A stretch of 64,000 nt of DNA, taken from assembly GCA_028673005.1 (NCBI GenBank), contig CM054117.1:50296870-50360869 (forward strand), in the 5' to 3' direction. Below the pieces are notes generated by a model. It saw only the letters and a list, made by a program, of their open reading frames with translations. It was not told the DNA's origin and did not search any database. Below are positions 34,381 to 47,107 of this stretch, in pieces. The position numbers and the translations under genes are program-made. Source of the DNA: Tanypteryx hageni (Eukaryota; Arthropoda; Insecta; Odonata; Petaluridae). The first letter of the stretch is position 1; every line of letters starts with the position of its first letter.

Positions 34381-35335
34381 GAATTTGGTATATGCTCCAT
34401 TTTCCTCTTCCTCTAGCCCTCTCTGCTTTTAACCCGAAGCACTCACGTACGGGCGCATCCCCTTCAAAACGGGTTTCATCTTTTCCCGTAGCGTACTCTT
34501 AAGGCCCCTCTCCCCCACTTTTCATTAGATCCAAGGTGGTACCGCCATGGAATAAGCCTTGTATAGTGCAGCCTTACCTTCATTTTAACGCCCACCTATC
34601 TCTCTCCACAGGGGTCAGCTACATATTTGTAAACGTTGTCCTACACTCCAGCGGATGGCCTCCCCTCTATTCCCGTCTCACTTTCTCCCCATATCTCCAC
34701 TTTTTTCCCCTTGCCTTTCTCTACTCCTATCTTCCCTACTTCCCCTTCTAATAACTTATATCTCCTTTCTCTTCTTCCATCTATTCTATACTTTCTTTAA
34801 TTTTTCCTTTCTGTCTCCCCCTATTCCGCTCTCTAACCTTTCCTTTTCTCTATCTCGACCTATTTCCATTTTTCTCTCTCTGTCTCTCTTACTTTCCTTT
34901 TCCATCTTTCAGCCCCTCTACATATCTCCTTCCCACTACCTCCTATTCTTTTCCTCATTTCCTAATTCTCTAGAATTTTATATGGTAAACTGTAATATAA
35001 CTGACAATTAGCTATAGATGTAAGAGGGGGTTAACATGCCTCAAATTCATCCAAATAAAGGCATTCGTTTGAGTGTCTGTCAATCCTCCGTCTCTTCCAT
35101 TTTCTTTTCCTCATTCTCTCCTTCCTTTTCTCCCCCTCTCACTATCCCTCCCTCTCACGAACCCTCCCTCCCACTATTCCTCCCTCTCTCTCTCTCCCTC
35201 CCCCCCTCCCTCCCTCTCACTATCCCTCCCTCTCACTATCCCTCCCTCTCACTATCCCTCCCTCTCTCTCTCCCTCCCTCTTTTTCTCCCTTTCTCTCTC
35301 CCTCTCACTCTTTTCCTCCCTCTATCTCTCTTAGA
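34380..35335. repeat. CT-rich tract with a short LINE-tail interruption
   Basis: Pyrimidine-rich at 34380-34975 and 35080-35335, with tandem CTCCCTCTCACTATCC units around 35200-35270. The break at 34975-35080 contains LINE/SINE tail copy e. Overlapping Ser/Leu/Pro frames are artefacts. Confidence 0.8.
35018..35070 (+). repeat. LINE/SINE 3' tail copy e
   Basis: Reads ATGTAAGAGGGGGTTAACA, then GCCTCAAATTCATCCAAATA, then AAGGCATTCG. It is closest to copy a (1313-1378) and to the LINE's own 3' end. A CT-rich tract follows immediately. Confidence 0.6.
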
Positions 35336-35485
35336 TATTTAGCTTAGTGGTTAAAGCGTCTGTCTCATAAAAATGGGAAGCGTTCAAATACAAGCTTAGT
35401 CGATATTTTTTTGGGGATTAGATGGAAGATGGGACTTCTTGTCTTCTCAATCTTGCCCCAAATAAAGACCTTATCAATCAATCCC
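35335..35485 (+). repeat. SINE with tRNA-Met-like head and LINE-like tail
   Basis: The head at 35338-35400 has TTTAGCTTAGTGGTTAAAGC (A-box region), then an anticodon loop CTCATAA (T at position 33, anticodon CAT), then a degenerate B box CGTTCAAATAC. The tail at 35415-35485 reads TTAGATGGAAGATGGGAC, CTCAATCTTGCCCC and AATAAAGACC, then AATC repeats. It matches the LINE 3' tail family. A tRNA head plus a LINE-borrowed tail is the classic SINE design. The decayed anticodon stem shows it is not a functional tRNA. Confidence 0.7.
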
Positions 35486-35882
35486 CCCCTCTCCCTCCCT
35501 CTCTTTCTCTCTCTCTCCCTTTCTACATCTTATATCCCTCTCGCCACCTCTTTATTCTCTTTCTCTCGTTTTGTCTCTTCCCTTTCTTTCAATGTGTCCT
35601 CCATGCTTCTTCCATGTCTCTCTATCTCTTCGTCTCTCTCTCCTCAACCCCCATTCTGACTTTTTCCTCTCTTTCCGCTCCTGTCTCTTCTATCTCCCTA
35701 TACTCTCTCCTTCTCTCTCATTCTTCCTTGTCGCCGTGGTGGATTATACACGGACCTCGGCAATGCCCCCTTGAGTTATTTACATGGAAGTCCTTGATGG
35801 CACTTGAAAAAAAGGATCATATCCCTCTCTCATGCTTGCTTCCGCACCAAACATTTTTCTCGGTCTCTTTTTATTCTCCCCT

Positions 35883-35915
<33 letters not shown>

Positions 35916-35925
35916 GTCTTCATTG
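35485..35925. repeat. CT-rich tract after the SINE
   Basis: Polypyrimidine DNA with a pure (TC)n run at about 35885-35910 and one non-repetitive gap near 35730-35830. The 169-residue frame 35422-35931 is an artefact. Confidence 0.75.
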
Positions 35926-36760
35926 TCCTAATGCATGTTAGAGCACATCTTACATTCTACCGGCTTTCATTTTATATTCCTCTCCTGCCTTTCTTTATTT
36001 AGCTCACGTTCACCGTCCGTTAAACAACCTTGGATCTTCTGGTCTTCCTGCATTTATTAACTTAATGATATAACTCTTCGGGTTTGGGAAATTATCTCGG
36101 CTATAACCTGTGAAGTTGGAGGTGAGGTGATGATTGGGTGAGAACGGTATTATGTGAGATTTACTGCTTGCGTCGTTAGGCATTGTCACCTCGGAAATCA
36201 GCGTATCTCTTGCTGGCTAACCGCGGTTTTGTGACTCGAAACAGACTATTATCAGTAGGTAAAGGAGAAATTAATTTTAAGGGAAACTTTCCTTTCTGTG
36301 TTTTACTGCTTTAATTTGAATCGTTATATAAAAGGACATTTAAGAAGAAGGGGACTTTGAAAAGTAAATATTTCTTTATGGAATCGCATTGTTTCCAAAC
36401 TTAATTTGTTCTATAGAAACTACAATACGGAAATATCTGAAGAGACTTAAAGGTTGTCAATAAACTGGAAACTATTTGTACAGCAATGGAGGAAGTAATC
36501 TCGATCAAGGTTTTATGTTATACGATTAGCAGTTTAAGTGATAGTCTCCTCGGTGACGTCCGTTGATATGATGTATGTGTAAGGGGTGTAAAATTGTTAA
36601 CATTTATTCAAATCTTTCGATCCTTTGCTGTTCTGCTATGATTTGAGTTTTTATCTAACAGTATCTAACGGAATGTCAGAAAAAAAACGGAATTATTTGT
36701 CCATGTTCCATTATGGCAGATATGCGTAACCCTCTTACGCTTGCCTCTCCTGTGCTATTT
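35926..36760. other. AT-rich noncoding DNA, no gene seen
   Basis: No supported feature. Confidence 0.5.
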
Positions 36761-36763
36761 TTA

Positions 36764-37050
36764 GCCTACTTTCTAGAATGGAAATAGGCTTATAGTTTTG
36801 TCGTTGTCTGTCTGTCTGTCCGTGTCTGTATTTCCATCTCCCCCCTTATTAACCTTTGCACCGAGAGACCGATTTTCATGACACTTGGTGGAAATTTCCT
36901 GCTATTAGATCCGAGCTCCCGAGGATAGTTTTTGTGGTGAATATTGAAAGTCCCGGGTTCGATTCCTGGAACTTTCCTCCCCATTTGATTTACATAGAAA
37001 ATCTGAAAACCATCGTTCAGAGTAATTTTCACTCTCGCATTAAAATATCT
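36764..37050 (+). repeat. Hairpin-led repeat fused to a tRNA-like B box
   Basis: Begins with a hairpin (GCCTA/TAGGC outer stem, TTTC/GAAA inner stem, 36764-36789). Then come GTCTGTCTGTCTGTCC, then GAGACCGATTTTCATGACAC, a word order seen in many invertebrate Helitron-type and related repeats. At 36950-36972 it has GTCCCGGGTTCGATTCCTGG, a strong tRNA B-box/T-arm sequence. It is probably two adjacent insertions. Confidence 0.5.
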
Positions 37051-38580
37051 TAGAATTGTAATATTGATGCGGAATTTGTGCTATTCTCTGATGAAAGGAA
37101 TGGAAATTCTAATTTCTATCGCAGAATTTTGCTTATCGTTCGTATTTCTTCGAATTTTGCGTAAATACGAGAGTGTTGCCATAGCCACGACTATTGTTAG
37201 ACCCGGCATTGATATATTCTAATACATACGCGCTTTTTTGCCGCAAAAATACGCGTGATTAATTTAATGTTCCGTTTGAATGCGATTGTAATATTTTATA
37301 ACGCTATATTATGAAATGTTGGGCACAGAAAGAGCAACATATCGGCGGTGATTTTAAAGCTATTAAAGCCAATATAAGTATTAAACGAATATTATGTGGA
37401 AAGTAGACATCCTAAGTTTCGTTAGGATCATCTTGTTTAATTCTATAGTTCCGATTCTTATAATGCCATAAATGCATGTTATAATAATAAATAAACTTTG
37501 AGTCACTGGACGATTTGAAACAACAACAGTTTGAGATCATCCCTATTAATCTAAAATATATTTTAACTATGAAAAAATGAAATGTTTAAACAAGTTGTTT
37601 TAATCACCGTGCACCAATTTTGATATGCCGTGGAGCCACACATGGCGTATGCGACTTAAGGTGAGATGTATTACGGGGTTGTTAGCACACTTCTCTAACG
37701 TTTGTTTGTTACATGGAAACCGTAATGGTGAACATGCTTAAAGATGCTTTAAGGTCTTCTCTAATCTGGTAACCCGAGCAACATTCTCGCTCATTCGACA
37801 GCGATGAGGAAAATAAACAAGATAAATTTTTACGCTGCACGATTAGCATTTTAAGATTTTCTATAAAGCAGGAGAATGCACGCGTAAAATTTGCAATGGA
37901 TCAACGGTTTCCTTCAGAAATTAACATTTTACCTAGAAATTTCCTCAGCGATATCCGCCAATGTAATGAAAATTCGAGTGAGGAAACAGTAGCATTTACC
38001 AAAACAAATATGTTACTGTATAACCTTGGACGCATAAGTGAAACTATATCCTTAAAAATGTCATTCGCCGCATCCCAAGCAAACTACGCATAGACAAACA
38101 CACCGAAGGACCTTGCTACCCCGACACAAAAACAAAGCTCGTTGCACTACAGTAAATTCTTGTCCTTCGCGGTTTTGATGGTTCGAGATTCAGTAAGTGC
38201 GACCAAGCTCTGCTGTTTGCTTTGCAGATCTTCGAAGGTTCTTGAATCGCGATCTAGTTTGAAAATTCCTACGCATTGAGCGAAGAATCGCCAAAAGTTA
38301 TTTCATTAATCCAAAGGAATATTTTTCAGGTGTGATTGCATAAAATTTCATAACCATGAACCTTTTTTTTATTTGGGTGGGTGACTTTATACCGTAAACC
38401 CTAGCCGCCCGTAGGGGTTGCGTTATTTTCATCGGGACAGTTCGAATATTAATTGCAGCTAAACTATAACATTTTGCCGAATTTTTGTGATAGCACAGAG
38501 TTTCAACTTCAATTTGCAGCTCCAAAATAATTCTCATGCATAGCAGAACGATATAAAGAAAGATAGAAATAGCCTTAATT
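37050..38580. other. AT-rich noncoding DNA, no gene seen
   Basis: A CAGTAAATTCTTG word after TA near 38150 resembles one Tigger-type end, but no matching second end was found. Confidence 0.5.
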
Positions 38581-38582
38581 GT

Positions 38583-38770
38583 ACTACACCCAAGGGCGGA
38601 CTGGCCATATAACTTTCCGGTGTATATATATATATATATTAATTTTTTTCCATTAGTCAACCTTTTCCATTATTTGAATTTAAATATGATTTGATTCACT
38701 CTCCGCTGATAGTGTGATAGTCCGATGTCCTTCAAAAATTTATAACCCTCAGTCCGCCCCTGACTGCATC
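38583..38770. mobile_element. Small hAT-like MITE with 8-bp TSD
   Basis: Element 38591-38762 (172 bp). The left end is CAAGGGCGGACTGGCC and the right end, reverse-complemented, CAGGGGCGGACTGAGGG. Flanks ACTACACC and ACTGCATC match at 6 of 8. A short TA run lies inside. No coding capacity. Confidence 0.75.
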
Positions 38771-41700
38771 GAAATAATAACGTGGGTTAATTATTCATAT
38801 GTTTTAGTATTAAATATTTATTAGTTACAAAATGGAATCTCTAAACAATGAAATAAGCTTTGTTCTGCTCACTCCGATCCCTAACCCCCAATTTATCAAT
38901 GTTTAATCGAGGTCTTACCGTTCGCGATTTTCCGAGGAACGTGACCCCCACGGACGGCCAGAGATTTTACTGTGTTTTAAACGCGCGGAAAATGGTTGCT
39001 CAAGAGAGTGATTTTCATTCATTTGGACGTTTTTACAGTGGGAAAGCGAAAATTCTCACGTTACGACCGCGATTATAGCATATGATATGATATTTTTGGC
39101 CCTCTCCAGAAGGCAGTTTTTTTTAACCTGAGACCTTAAAAAAAGGCCGCATTTCTCTCGAATCCTTTTTCCTGAAACATTTCCGACTCTTTCGGGAGAA
39201 CAAACACAAATACTGGCCGTCTGCATCCCTGGCGATAAGGGGCCCGGGCCGCCATATTTTTCCAGCTCCTGTCCCCACCGAAAAATTATCGGACGCGATA
39301 TTTTTCGTCGCGGTAATTTTCCTTCCTACGCTCACACACACAGACATTATTCTCGCTAATGGAGTGACCTTTTGTCACCCTCCACGGGCGGCCTTCGGAT
39401 CGAGCGTTTACACGCTCCTGAGACGCCTTTACGCGGAGTGAAAGCTTTTCCCCCCTTTGGAATTCGAACCGCTTGCTTTCTCCCTCTTGTAATAAACATG
39501 ATCTCTCTCTCTCCTGCTCTCCCTCCATTCCCCTCCTCCCTTTCCCTTATCCATTTCTGTCCCCCTTTCCCTCCCGTCAACCCTCAGGACTCCAAAAAGG
39601 CCCATTAATTCTCTCGGGCCGTAAGAGAGGACGCAAACGTCCGGACAAAAGTGTCTTTTCATCTGCGTCTGCGGCCATCGGATGTCCAAAATGCGCCGAA
39701 AGAGGATATTAATTTTGTATTTATTTTAACTTCCAATGGAGGAAGTGATAGAGAGGATGATAGATAGAGAGAGAGAGAGAAGGGGGAGAGATGGAAGGAG
39801 AGGTAATAGTGTTTTCGTCCGAAACCGCTCTCTAACGGCGTAGTTCCTTTAATGTTCGTGTCAGATCTCTGAGAGGACGCATTCTTGAATTTAAGGTCAA
39901 AATGGCGAGGGACTCGTGACAATGTTTTCCTTCAGTCAGTGGGATTATGCGACGGGCGCAACTATTTGTTCCCGTACATCTAGAAAATGTTTCTTCTGTT
40001 TTAAGATAAAATTAAATTGTTCTCGAAAAAAATATGTATTAAAGTCGTTTAAACTTTGTTCAATCGATATTAATTACAGTGGGAGGGGGGGGGGGTAGGG
40101 GGTTGGTGGAACACCGTGGAAAGCATTATTAATAATACATGTTTACATACCACATACACACGTCTTATTTAATTTTCAAATGTAACAAACTTTTTTAAAT
40201 GCACATTTAATTAATTATAATGTTTGAGTTGGAAGGGTAGTTGTAAGTATTCACTCTTTAAATGAGCTCATAATTACGACAACGACCTTTTAAGGGTCAC
40301 AGTTTCTGTTGAAAATCAGGAAAACGTCAATGAACATTTTAAATTATGGGAACTGTGATGATAAATCTTAAGTAAGTGGAATGCCTGCGCTAGACAAGAG
40401 GCTTCCTTGCAGGGTTAAGCAATATACGATATATAACGCTTGATGTATTACGGTTAACTCGAGATAACATTTGATTAATATTATTATAAGTAGTATGTAT
40501 TGTTTTTTGGTGATTTTTGTCACATTTATCGAATCTATTTACGATTTACAAATTAATTGCCACTTTATAACTTTCAGCTAAAGTGTATTTTATTAAAAGG
40601 ATTTATATCAGAAAATGTCTTCCACATTAGGATTAGTCAATTGTTTAAGGGCTCATCATTTGAATGTCTTCATGTGTGTAACTATCTTCAATTTTTTATC
40701 TTAACTTCCGATTACTATGTTTTTATTTTTCAATATGCAGTTAAATATTTCAACTGCCAGACTTTTTTACAATTTCTATGCATAAAAGGAATAGTATCTT
40801 TTATTGTGTTCATTTTAGCGGTTGTTTTTACGTAATAATTTTAATGATTCTTCGACATCACTAAGAATAATAATATAGGTATGAAGAATTGATCGCATTA
40901 ACTGTAATTTTTAATTTCGCGAAAGTTCTTTTGGCTTTATTCAGCGATTTAACTTTAAATTTAAATTTCCCTTTAATCACAAAGTACATTTCTGAATCCT
41001 ACTGTAGTCGTGTTATTGAAAGATTTCCATTGATATTCCATTTTTAAATGCTATTTACGCTTGTTTACTGTGGTACGCGTAGTCCAAACACTAAATTTTA
41101 TTTTAAAAACGTCCAATCCGTTTACTGACAGAACGGGGAGACAGGCTGGCAAACAAACCTATAAAATAATTTTTACGATCGCTCTTGGTGATAAAAATGA
41201 AGAACTAATACAACCTTAGTCTTCTCCTTCCCCCTTTTTTCCCTCCGAAATAGATAAAAATTCAAATTAAAAGGGCGGACGCGTTTAATTGCGCCTGGTG
41301 TCGAAAGCAGCTTCCTTTTCCGCCTTCCTCTCTCCCTCGCGGACGTCATCAAACGAATCCATCCTCTCCCTATCTTCTCGCCGCCGTAAATCATTCCGCC
41401 GGAGAAGGAGATGGAACAACTCGATTTTAATCACACGGTCTCCATTTGTTTTCGTGTCGTCGTAAGAGGGCGTCCCACAAGACGTCCGACATTCCTCTGG
41501 AGTGACTTTCCTCCGAAGACGGAGAGGATGGAGACGGCTAACTCTTAATTGATTAAGAGAGGGAGAGAGATAGACAAGGAGACGCGCAGGAGGCGTTGTG
41601 TGACTTACTCCACCGTCGGCTTTAAAGTGTCAGGCGAGGAAAATAAAGGGCATCCTGGAATATACGCTACCCGCATTGCATTCCTAGTGAGCGCCCTTTG

Positions 41701-44700
41701 TGGAGCGTGAAGCCGACTCGAGGCGGCGGCAATTTGAAAAACAGGAAAATTTTTTTCCCACAAACCCGAGTTTTTTTTTAGTCTCCGGATTAAAAAAAAA
41801 AAACTCCTTCATAATATCTGTTCTTTCCCTTCTCTCCTGTTTTTTTTTTTAATGTCACCGCATCTGATTTACGCCTGATGAAATACGAACGTGGATATGG
41901 ACGGATGGAAGGACACGTCTCTTAAAGAAAAATGCTTTCTTGGAGGAGTGCGTCAACGCTCGTGTGTTAGGAATGCGTGATGGTGGGAGGAGATGGAAAT
42001 GTATAATCGGCTGATTTCCATTATGTAGCGTGAATTATGACAAATAAGTAGCCGAACTGTCCATCTTTGAACGTTCTTTCTCCGTTTCGTGGAAAGTAAT
42101 TACGACGGAAATAATGCGTTATTTTAACGTTTGCATTACAATTTATCATCCTAAAAGCAAATATATTAGTAAAATGTCGAAAAATGTATAGAACTAAAAC
42201 ACAAAGTAAGGCGATTACAAAATAAATATGAAACGATTGATGCAATAATAAAAATGTTTGTAGTGTTTACATCTGTACGATTTGCGCAACAAATCGTATA
42301 CTTGAACACAAACATACTTACATAAATACCGAAAACTGACCAAAAAACGAACAGACCAACAAAGACAATCGCCAAATGATCACGAAAAAAGTAACGTAGA
42401 TATAAAAATGATTTTGTACAGCTTTAAGCTTTTATGCAAAAATACTAATCGAGTGTAAGTCCATAAATAAAATACCGGAAGCTTTCTAAAAAAGACAATA
42501 ACGAAGGTGATCACAAAATAATATAAAAGTTTAATAATGTAAAAGAGAGAGGGAGAGAGATGAGAAAGGAAGTGGAGGAGAGAGAGAGAGAGAGAAACCA
42601 AGGCGTTGACAGTAGGGCTCATTAGTGTGATACAATTCGCAAGTCTCGACAGGGTGGGACGGAGTGAGGAGCAAAGAGAGAGAGAGAGAGTTGAGAGGAA
42701 AGGGGATTTTCTCTACTCCTTCCTCTTTTCCATATTCTCCGATGTCGCAACGTAATTGCCGGCGTAACTGCGGAAGTACTCCTTTATTTTATCCTGTTTT
42801 AAGTCTGCGGATGGCGGGGTCGAGGAGGGTGAATACGCGGATGGATGGATAGAGAGGAAGTCGCTTTTATTTATTTATTTTTTCCATTTTTGTATCAGTT
42901 GAATTATTTTATAACTTCTCGCTTAGTTGGACGTAGAATTTGCGAGAGTTTTTTTGCCTTTCCCCATCTCTCTCTCCTGGCGATTGACAGTCTCGCGAGA
43001 ATATATTTGTTAATTTTTTTAAAACGTTTGGACCAAGTAAGGTTTATTCTAAAACTTAAAATTAGTGTTTTTATTAAGTTCTCCAGAATGGCATCCTTTA
43101 ATTTTCTCGCGAAACCAGTCATAAAGTTTTACCGGCGGCGGGGTTCATTAAAAGCTGCTAAAATTAATTCGTAGTTGTTTTTTATTCTCTTGATTATTCT
43201 GTTTGATTAACACACTATTAAAGAAAGTGAGGCAAGAACGACTTTGAATTACCTTAAATAATATTTATAAGACACTATTAATTCATTTTTTAATATTAAC
43301 CAAGGTATATTTCAAAAGATATTTGGCGTATAGTGGTTGAAATGCGCTTAATAAAAGGAAAATTTCGCACACATTGTTATTTATGACCGCCGTAATAGTA
43401 ATGGAATTAAATAAAAGTGACTGTGGAAAATTTGATCCCGGATCGCGAAATTGATAATAAAAATAATCGAACGTAATGCATCCCTTTTAAGGCCGAGGTT
43501 TTCGTACATTGCTGTGGCAATATATTCACCGCGCTTTGCCAACTGTCAAGTGTTATGAGTGGTGGAAACTCGTAATCTCAAAGAAATTAATCGAGCCTTT
43601 AATTCCATTCGAATCACCACGCGCTCACCACCGGAGGTGGGTGAAAGGATGTGGGCTTTATCGCCAATTCATCACTTTCTTGGAAATGAGGAGGAAATGG
43701 CGGAAAGCAATCCGTCGAATGGGGACATTCCTCTCCTATCGTTTAAAATGCACCATTCACTTCGGCAGTTTCCAGCCTCATTCAACCCTTTGCGGGCGTA
43801 GAATTTCGCGCCCGTGAATAAACGGGGATTGTCATCGAAATGCGAACCTTCGTCATGAAAGTGCGATACGAGATTGAATCGGAGGCGGAAAATTGCGAGA
43901 ACGGAGTGAAACTTTCTAACGCGTGCGTGTGCGCGAATTGATGCCGTTTTTTGTGCCCTTGGAGTTAAGGAAACTGAAATCGTTGCTAGGACGTTTGGAA
44001 CGATTTTTCCATCCCGAAACTTCTCGGTAAACTTTGAAAGACTTCTTCTCTTCATCGAGTAAGTTTTACGCAACGGAAATTGATTGACATCGTTTTTTAA
44101 TGGGCCGATTGTAATTTTCTGTGCAATTTTTATATCATCGATACGCAGAATAAAGTTTAACTTCTAAAATATGACTGCATTACTTTCAGTGCTATCTCAG
44201 TTGTTTTTATTTCTTTGTATGTGTATAGCAATGCATTTATACTTGTGTGTGCGTGCGTGTGTTTTTAAAATGAAAGGAAACCTGGATCGGGTATTTCCTA
44301 AGGAGAGACTCAATGATTAAGCGAAGGCAAAAGAGGAAGAGAAGGGAAAACGTTTCATATGAGAGACTACTTGAAAGGGAAAAAAATCTCTCAAAGATAG
44401 AAAAATGTTGCCAAGTAAGTGAAAACGTGGAGGAAACTGTTTAATGTATAATTACGGTCCTTCAAACTAACAGAATATGGTCGCGCTTATACTTGCTTTT
44501 TGCATTTAATGACCTTTTAAACCATTTCTATCCTTTTAATCTCTCTATAAATCTGTCACCGAGACCTATTTGTGATTAATGTCTTCCATGCCACGATTAA
44601 AGCTTTTCTTTTGTTTTCTCTTTCCACATTCCATCGCGTAATTTTTTTTCGAGTTGATACGTATGTGTGCATATCTGTCCATACATTACGTACTTATGCA

Positions 44701-44812
44701 GTACTCAACCACCAATCCGAAAATCTTGAGACTACAAGGTGTCAGGATTTTGAAAATTTCCGGACTTTTGGGTTAAAGGCCAAGAGAGCATGTTTAGTGC
44801 TTTTAAAATTAA
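38771..44812. other. Noncoding DNA, no gene seen
   Basis: About 6 kb without a supported gene. It contains a CT patch (39490-39580), GA runs (39755-39810, 42545-42595, 42675-42690), a G run (40083-40095) and CpG-richer blocks at 38930-39480, 41270-41720 and 43500-44080. No frame shows a recognisable domain. Confidence 0.5.
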
Positions 44813-45303
44813 GTACACTATAGTATGTTTCTCGTCTTATGAAGCTTGACCTTCACATAGCAAGTAGCCAATGACAACCTTTTCCCTCTCCCCTTCTTCC
44901 CTTTTCCCTCTCCCCCGTCACCCGCGGCTTTCGAAATGCATGAAAAACCTAACAGCATTGCCAGATATCCGCTCTTGAAATGATCTGCTTGCGAATGAAA
45001 GGCGACGCGTCGCAGAAAAACTTACGGTCATTGTTTATTACTACCGGCCATTTTCCATTGCGTTAAAATGATAACAAGGTGCAAAGTGAAAGCGATAAAG
45101 AGATCGCAACGGGAAGCATGAACGCAGTAGAGCTGGCAACATAGTCGACTAAGACCGATGTGAACAGCACGATGGCGAGAGAGAGACTGATCTTCTCCCC
45201 TCTCTGTCGCCCGTTACTCGAGCGTTGATTGGACGCAGAAATAGTCACTCACAGAGGGTTTCAAGGTCAAGCTTCATAAGACGAGAAACATACTATAGTG
45301 GTA
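44813..45303. mobile_element. CACTA-type MITE with perfect 38-bp TIRs
   Basis: Element 44816-45300 (485 bp). The terminal inverted repeats are identical over 38 bases, beginning CACTATAGTATGTTTCTCGT, and are flanked by a 3-bp duplication GTA (44813-44815, 45301-45303). Ends beginning CACTA with 3-bp duplications are diagnostic of CACTA/EnSpm elements. The interior (GC-richer, 44880-45240) has no transposase. The perfect TIRs point to a young copy. Confidence 0.85.
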
Positions 45304-45565
45304 CCCAGTGCCGCAACTAGAGTATGTCAAAGGTGGCATTTGCCATAGGCGCCGCCTGCAAAAGGTTCCAAGCATTCCCTCATTGCATGACAAAAGTTAA
45401 TTTTCCCTTAAATAAATATTAATTTAATACTTAAATATTAAATTACCTTAAAAAAATGCTACTATCATGTATTAAACTACAGTGAAAATTATATTCTACA
45501 TAACTAAGGTGTTCTCTAAAGTTGTGCCATAGCCACCATGTCTCTCAGTTATCTCTGGTGGTACC
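45298..45565. mobile_element. hAT-like MITE inserted at the CACTA element's edge
   Basis: Element 45306-45557 (252 bp) starts CAGTGCCGCAACTAG; its other end, reverse-complemented, starts CAGAGATAACTGAGAG. The flanking 8-mer GTGGTACC is perfect at 45298-45305 and 45558-45565. The left duplication covers the last three bases of the CACTA MITE plus its GTA duplication, so the hAT insertion came after the CACTA insertion. Confidence 0.8.
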
Positions 45566-45744
45566 TATATAATTAACCCAGTCAATGTTAATGGCAATGA
45601 TTTAAATAATAACCGCGTCACTTTATTGGAAAATTTTTCATTACATGTCATCTGAGGGCGTCTAGATTGGCTTTCGAACGAATCGGATTGAATAAAAATA
45701 CATACGGTTTTTGTAATTATGGATAATAGCTCGAATACTTATTG

Positions 45745-45843
45745 TACAGTAATTTCCAAAAGCATTCTAACAATTTGAGCGGCACCGCTTTCGCGACAGA
45801 CTGAATTTTAACGTCATATCTACGTGAATGTTATGTCAGTGCG
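45745..45843 (+). repeat. Tc1-like terminal repeat, left
   Basis: Begins TACAGTAATTTCCAAAAGCA, typical of Tc1/mariner-superfamily ends, and continues with CAATTTGAGCGGCACCGC. About 100 bp match the reverse complement of 48799-48897. TA precedes CAGT, as Tc1 target sites require. A short downstream frame at 45894-45935 reads VNLIFTDESWVIAR, reminiscent of a Tc1 FTDES motif but too short to prove it. Confidence 0.7.
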
Positions 45844-46034
45844 TGTTAAATTGTTGTTGCAGCCATCATAATTTCGTGTCACTTCGTTATTAAGTGAACC
45901 TCATTTTCACAGACGAGTCGTGGGTAATTGCAAGATAAATAAATCTCCGAACCATGTGTTTTGCATTGAAATATCTTGGATAATTTTTTTAAATTCACTC
46001 TTTTACACTTATCGTATCGGAAGCTCAAGTCGTT

Positions 46035-46297
46035 TATAATATATATATAATATATAATATAATATAATATAAATGATATATATAATATTATAATAATATA
46101 TATAATATAATATAATATAATATAATATATTATAATATAATATAATATAATATAATATAATATAATATAATATAATATAATATAATATAATATAATATAA
46201 TATAATATAATATAATATAATATAATATAATATAATATAATATAATATAATATAATATAATGTATAATAATATAATATATATATAATATATATATTA
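46035..46297. repeat. (TATAA)n array
   Basis: About 50 tandem TATAA/TAATA pentamers with a few (TA)n interruptions. The 141-residue minus-strand Tyr-Ile-Leu frame 45879-46304 is its translation and not a protein. Confidence 0.9.
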
Positions 46298-46384
46298 ATT
46301 TCATATTAAAAGAAGGCTTGCAAAAAAATATTCTACTAAGCTACAACTATAAATAGAAACTTTCATCAAAGTTAATAACGAAAG

Positions 46385-46460
46385 ATTTGGGGTAATGGTT
46401 TGCGCGTTTGGCTATGCAGCTGGTGTTAAGAGGTTCGAATCTGTTCGATCTGTGAAATGA
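46385..46460 (+). repeat. Possible tRNA-like SINE head
   Basis: GGTAATGGTTTGCGCG resembles an A box. About 30 nt on, GAGGTTCGAATC is a good B box. It directly precedes the LINE fragment at 46463 and has no clear tail. Confidence 0.4.
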
Positions 46461-46462
46461 AT

Positions 46463-46842
46463 ATACTAATTTCTACGAGGTAACAGATATTGCAGACGCG
46501 GAAGAATCCTGGTGCATGTTCAGAAATACGATGCGAGAGTGTGCAGATAAATTTATTCCAAGCAAACTGAAGCGTGATAATGCAAAACCTAGATGGCACA
46601 ACCAGGAAGTTAGGAGCGCTCTCCGACGGCAAAGAAAACTCCACTCTCGCGTAAATAACACATCCTCAACAGCTACGGTCGAACAGATTGCAACGATAAT
46701 GCAGCAATACAAGGATGCGCGCTTCATAGCCAGAGTATCAATGCGTAATGCGTTTTACAATTACAAAAAGAAAGTTTTACAGGATAACTTGAAAGAGAAA
46801 ATAAGTGAAAATAAATGGGAAATTTACGTCGAAGGTATTACG
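46463..46842 (+). pseudogene. LINE ORF2 fragment (endonuclease-RT linker)
   Basis: The frame is open from about 46463 (upstream stop TGA) to a stop after 46842. The translation includes WCMFRNTMRECADKFIPSK, PRWHNQEVRSALRRQRKLHS and MRNAFYNYKKKVLQDNLKE. This is the pattern of the region just before the reverse transcriptase in CR1/Jockey-type LINEs (W-F-K...FIP, then PKWWNKEIR-like, then a basic helix). No RT motif follows. The piece is in the opposite orientation to the LINE at 29640-31305 and does not overlap the same part, so the family relationship cannot be judged. Confidence 0.65.
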
Positions 46843-47107
46843 TGAACATACAAATTATATTACAACTTTTCGAGTAAGTTATGTTTCAAGTAATAGTCGA
46901 TTGTATTATTAATTACAATTGATAAGGAAATTAATCGGTGAATCAAACACTCGATATTTCATAGGCATCAATACTGTGATTTTAGTTCGTAGGCATTATA
47001 CTAAGCCATTAATATTATCTTTTATGAATGATTACATAAATCGTAAAGAACGTCTCTGCCTCGCATGTATGCATGCATGCATGATGTGCGCATCTTTCCA
47101 CTCTTCT

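Noticed and set aside
38150..38200. Second Tigger-type MITE starting TACAGTAAATTC
   Set aside because: Only one end is recognisable; no matching inverted end downstream.
45879..46304. 141-residue Tyr-Ile-Leu open frame
   Set aside because: Direct translation of the TATAA pentamer array.
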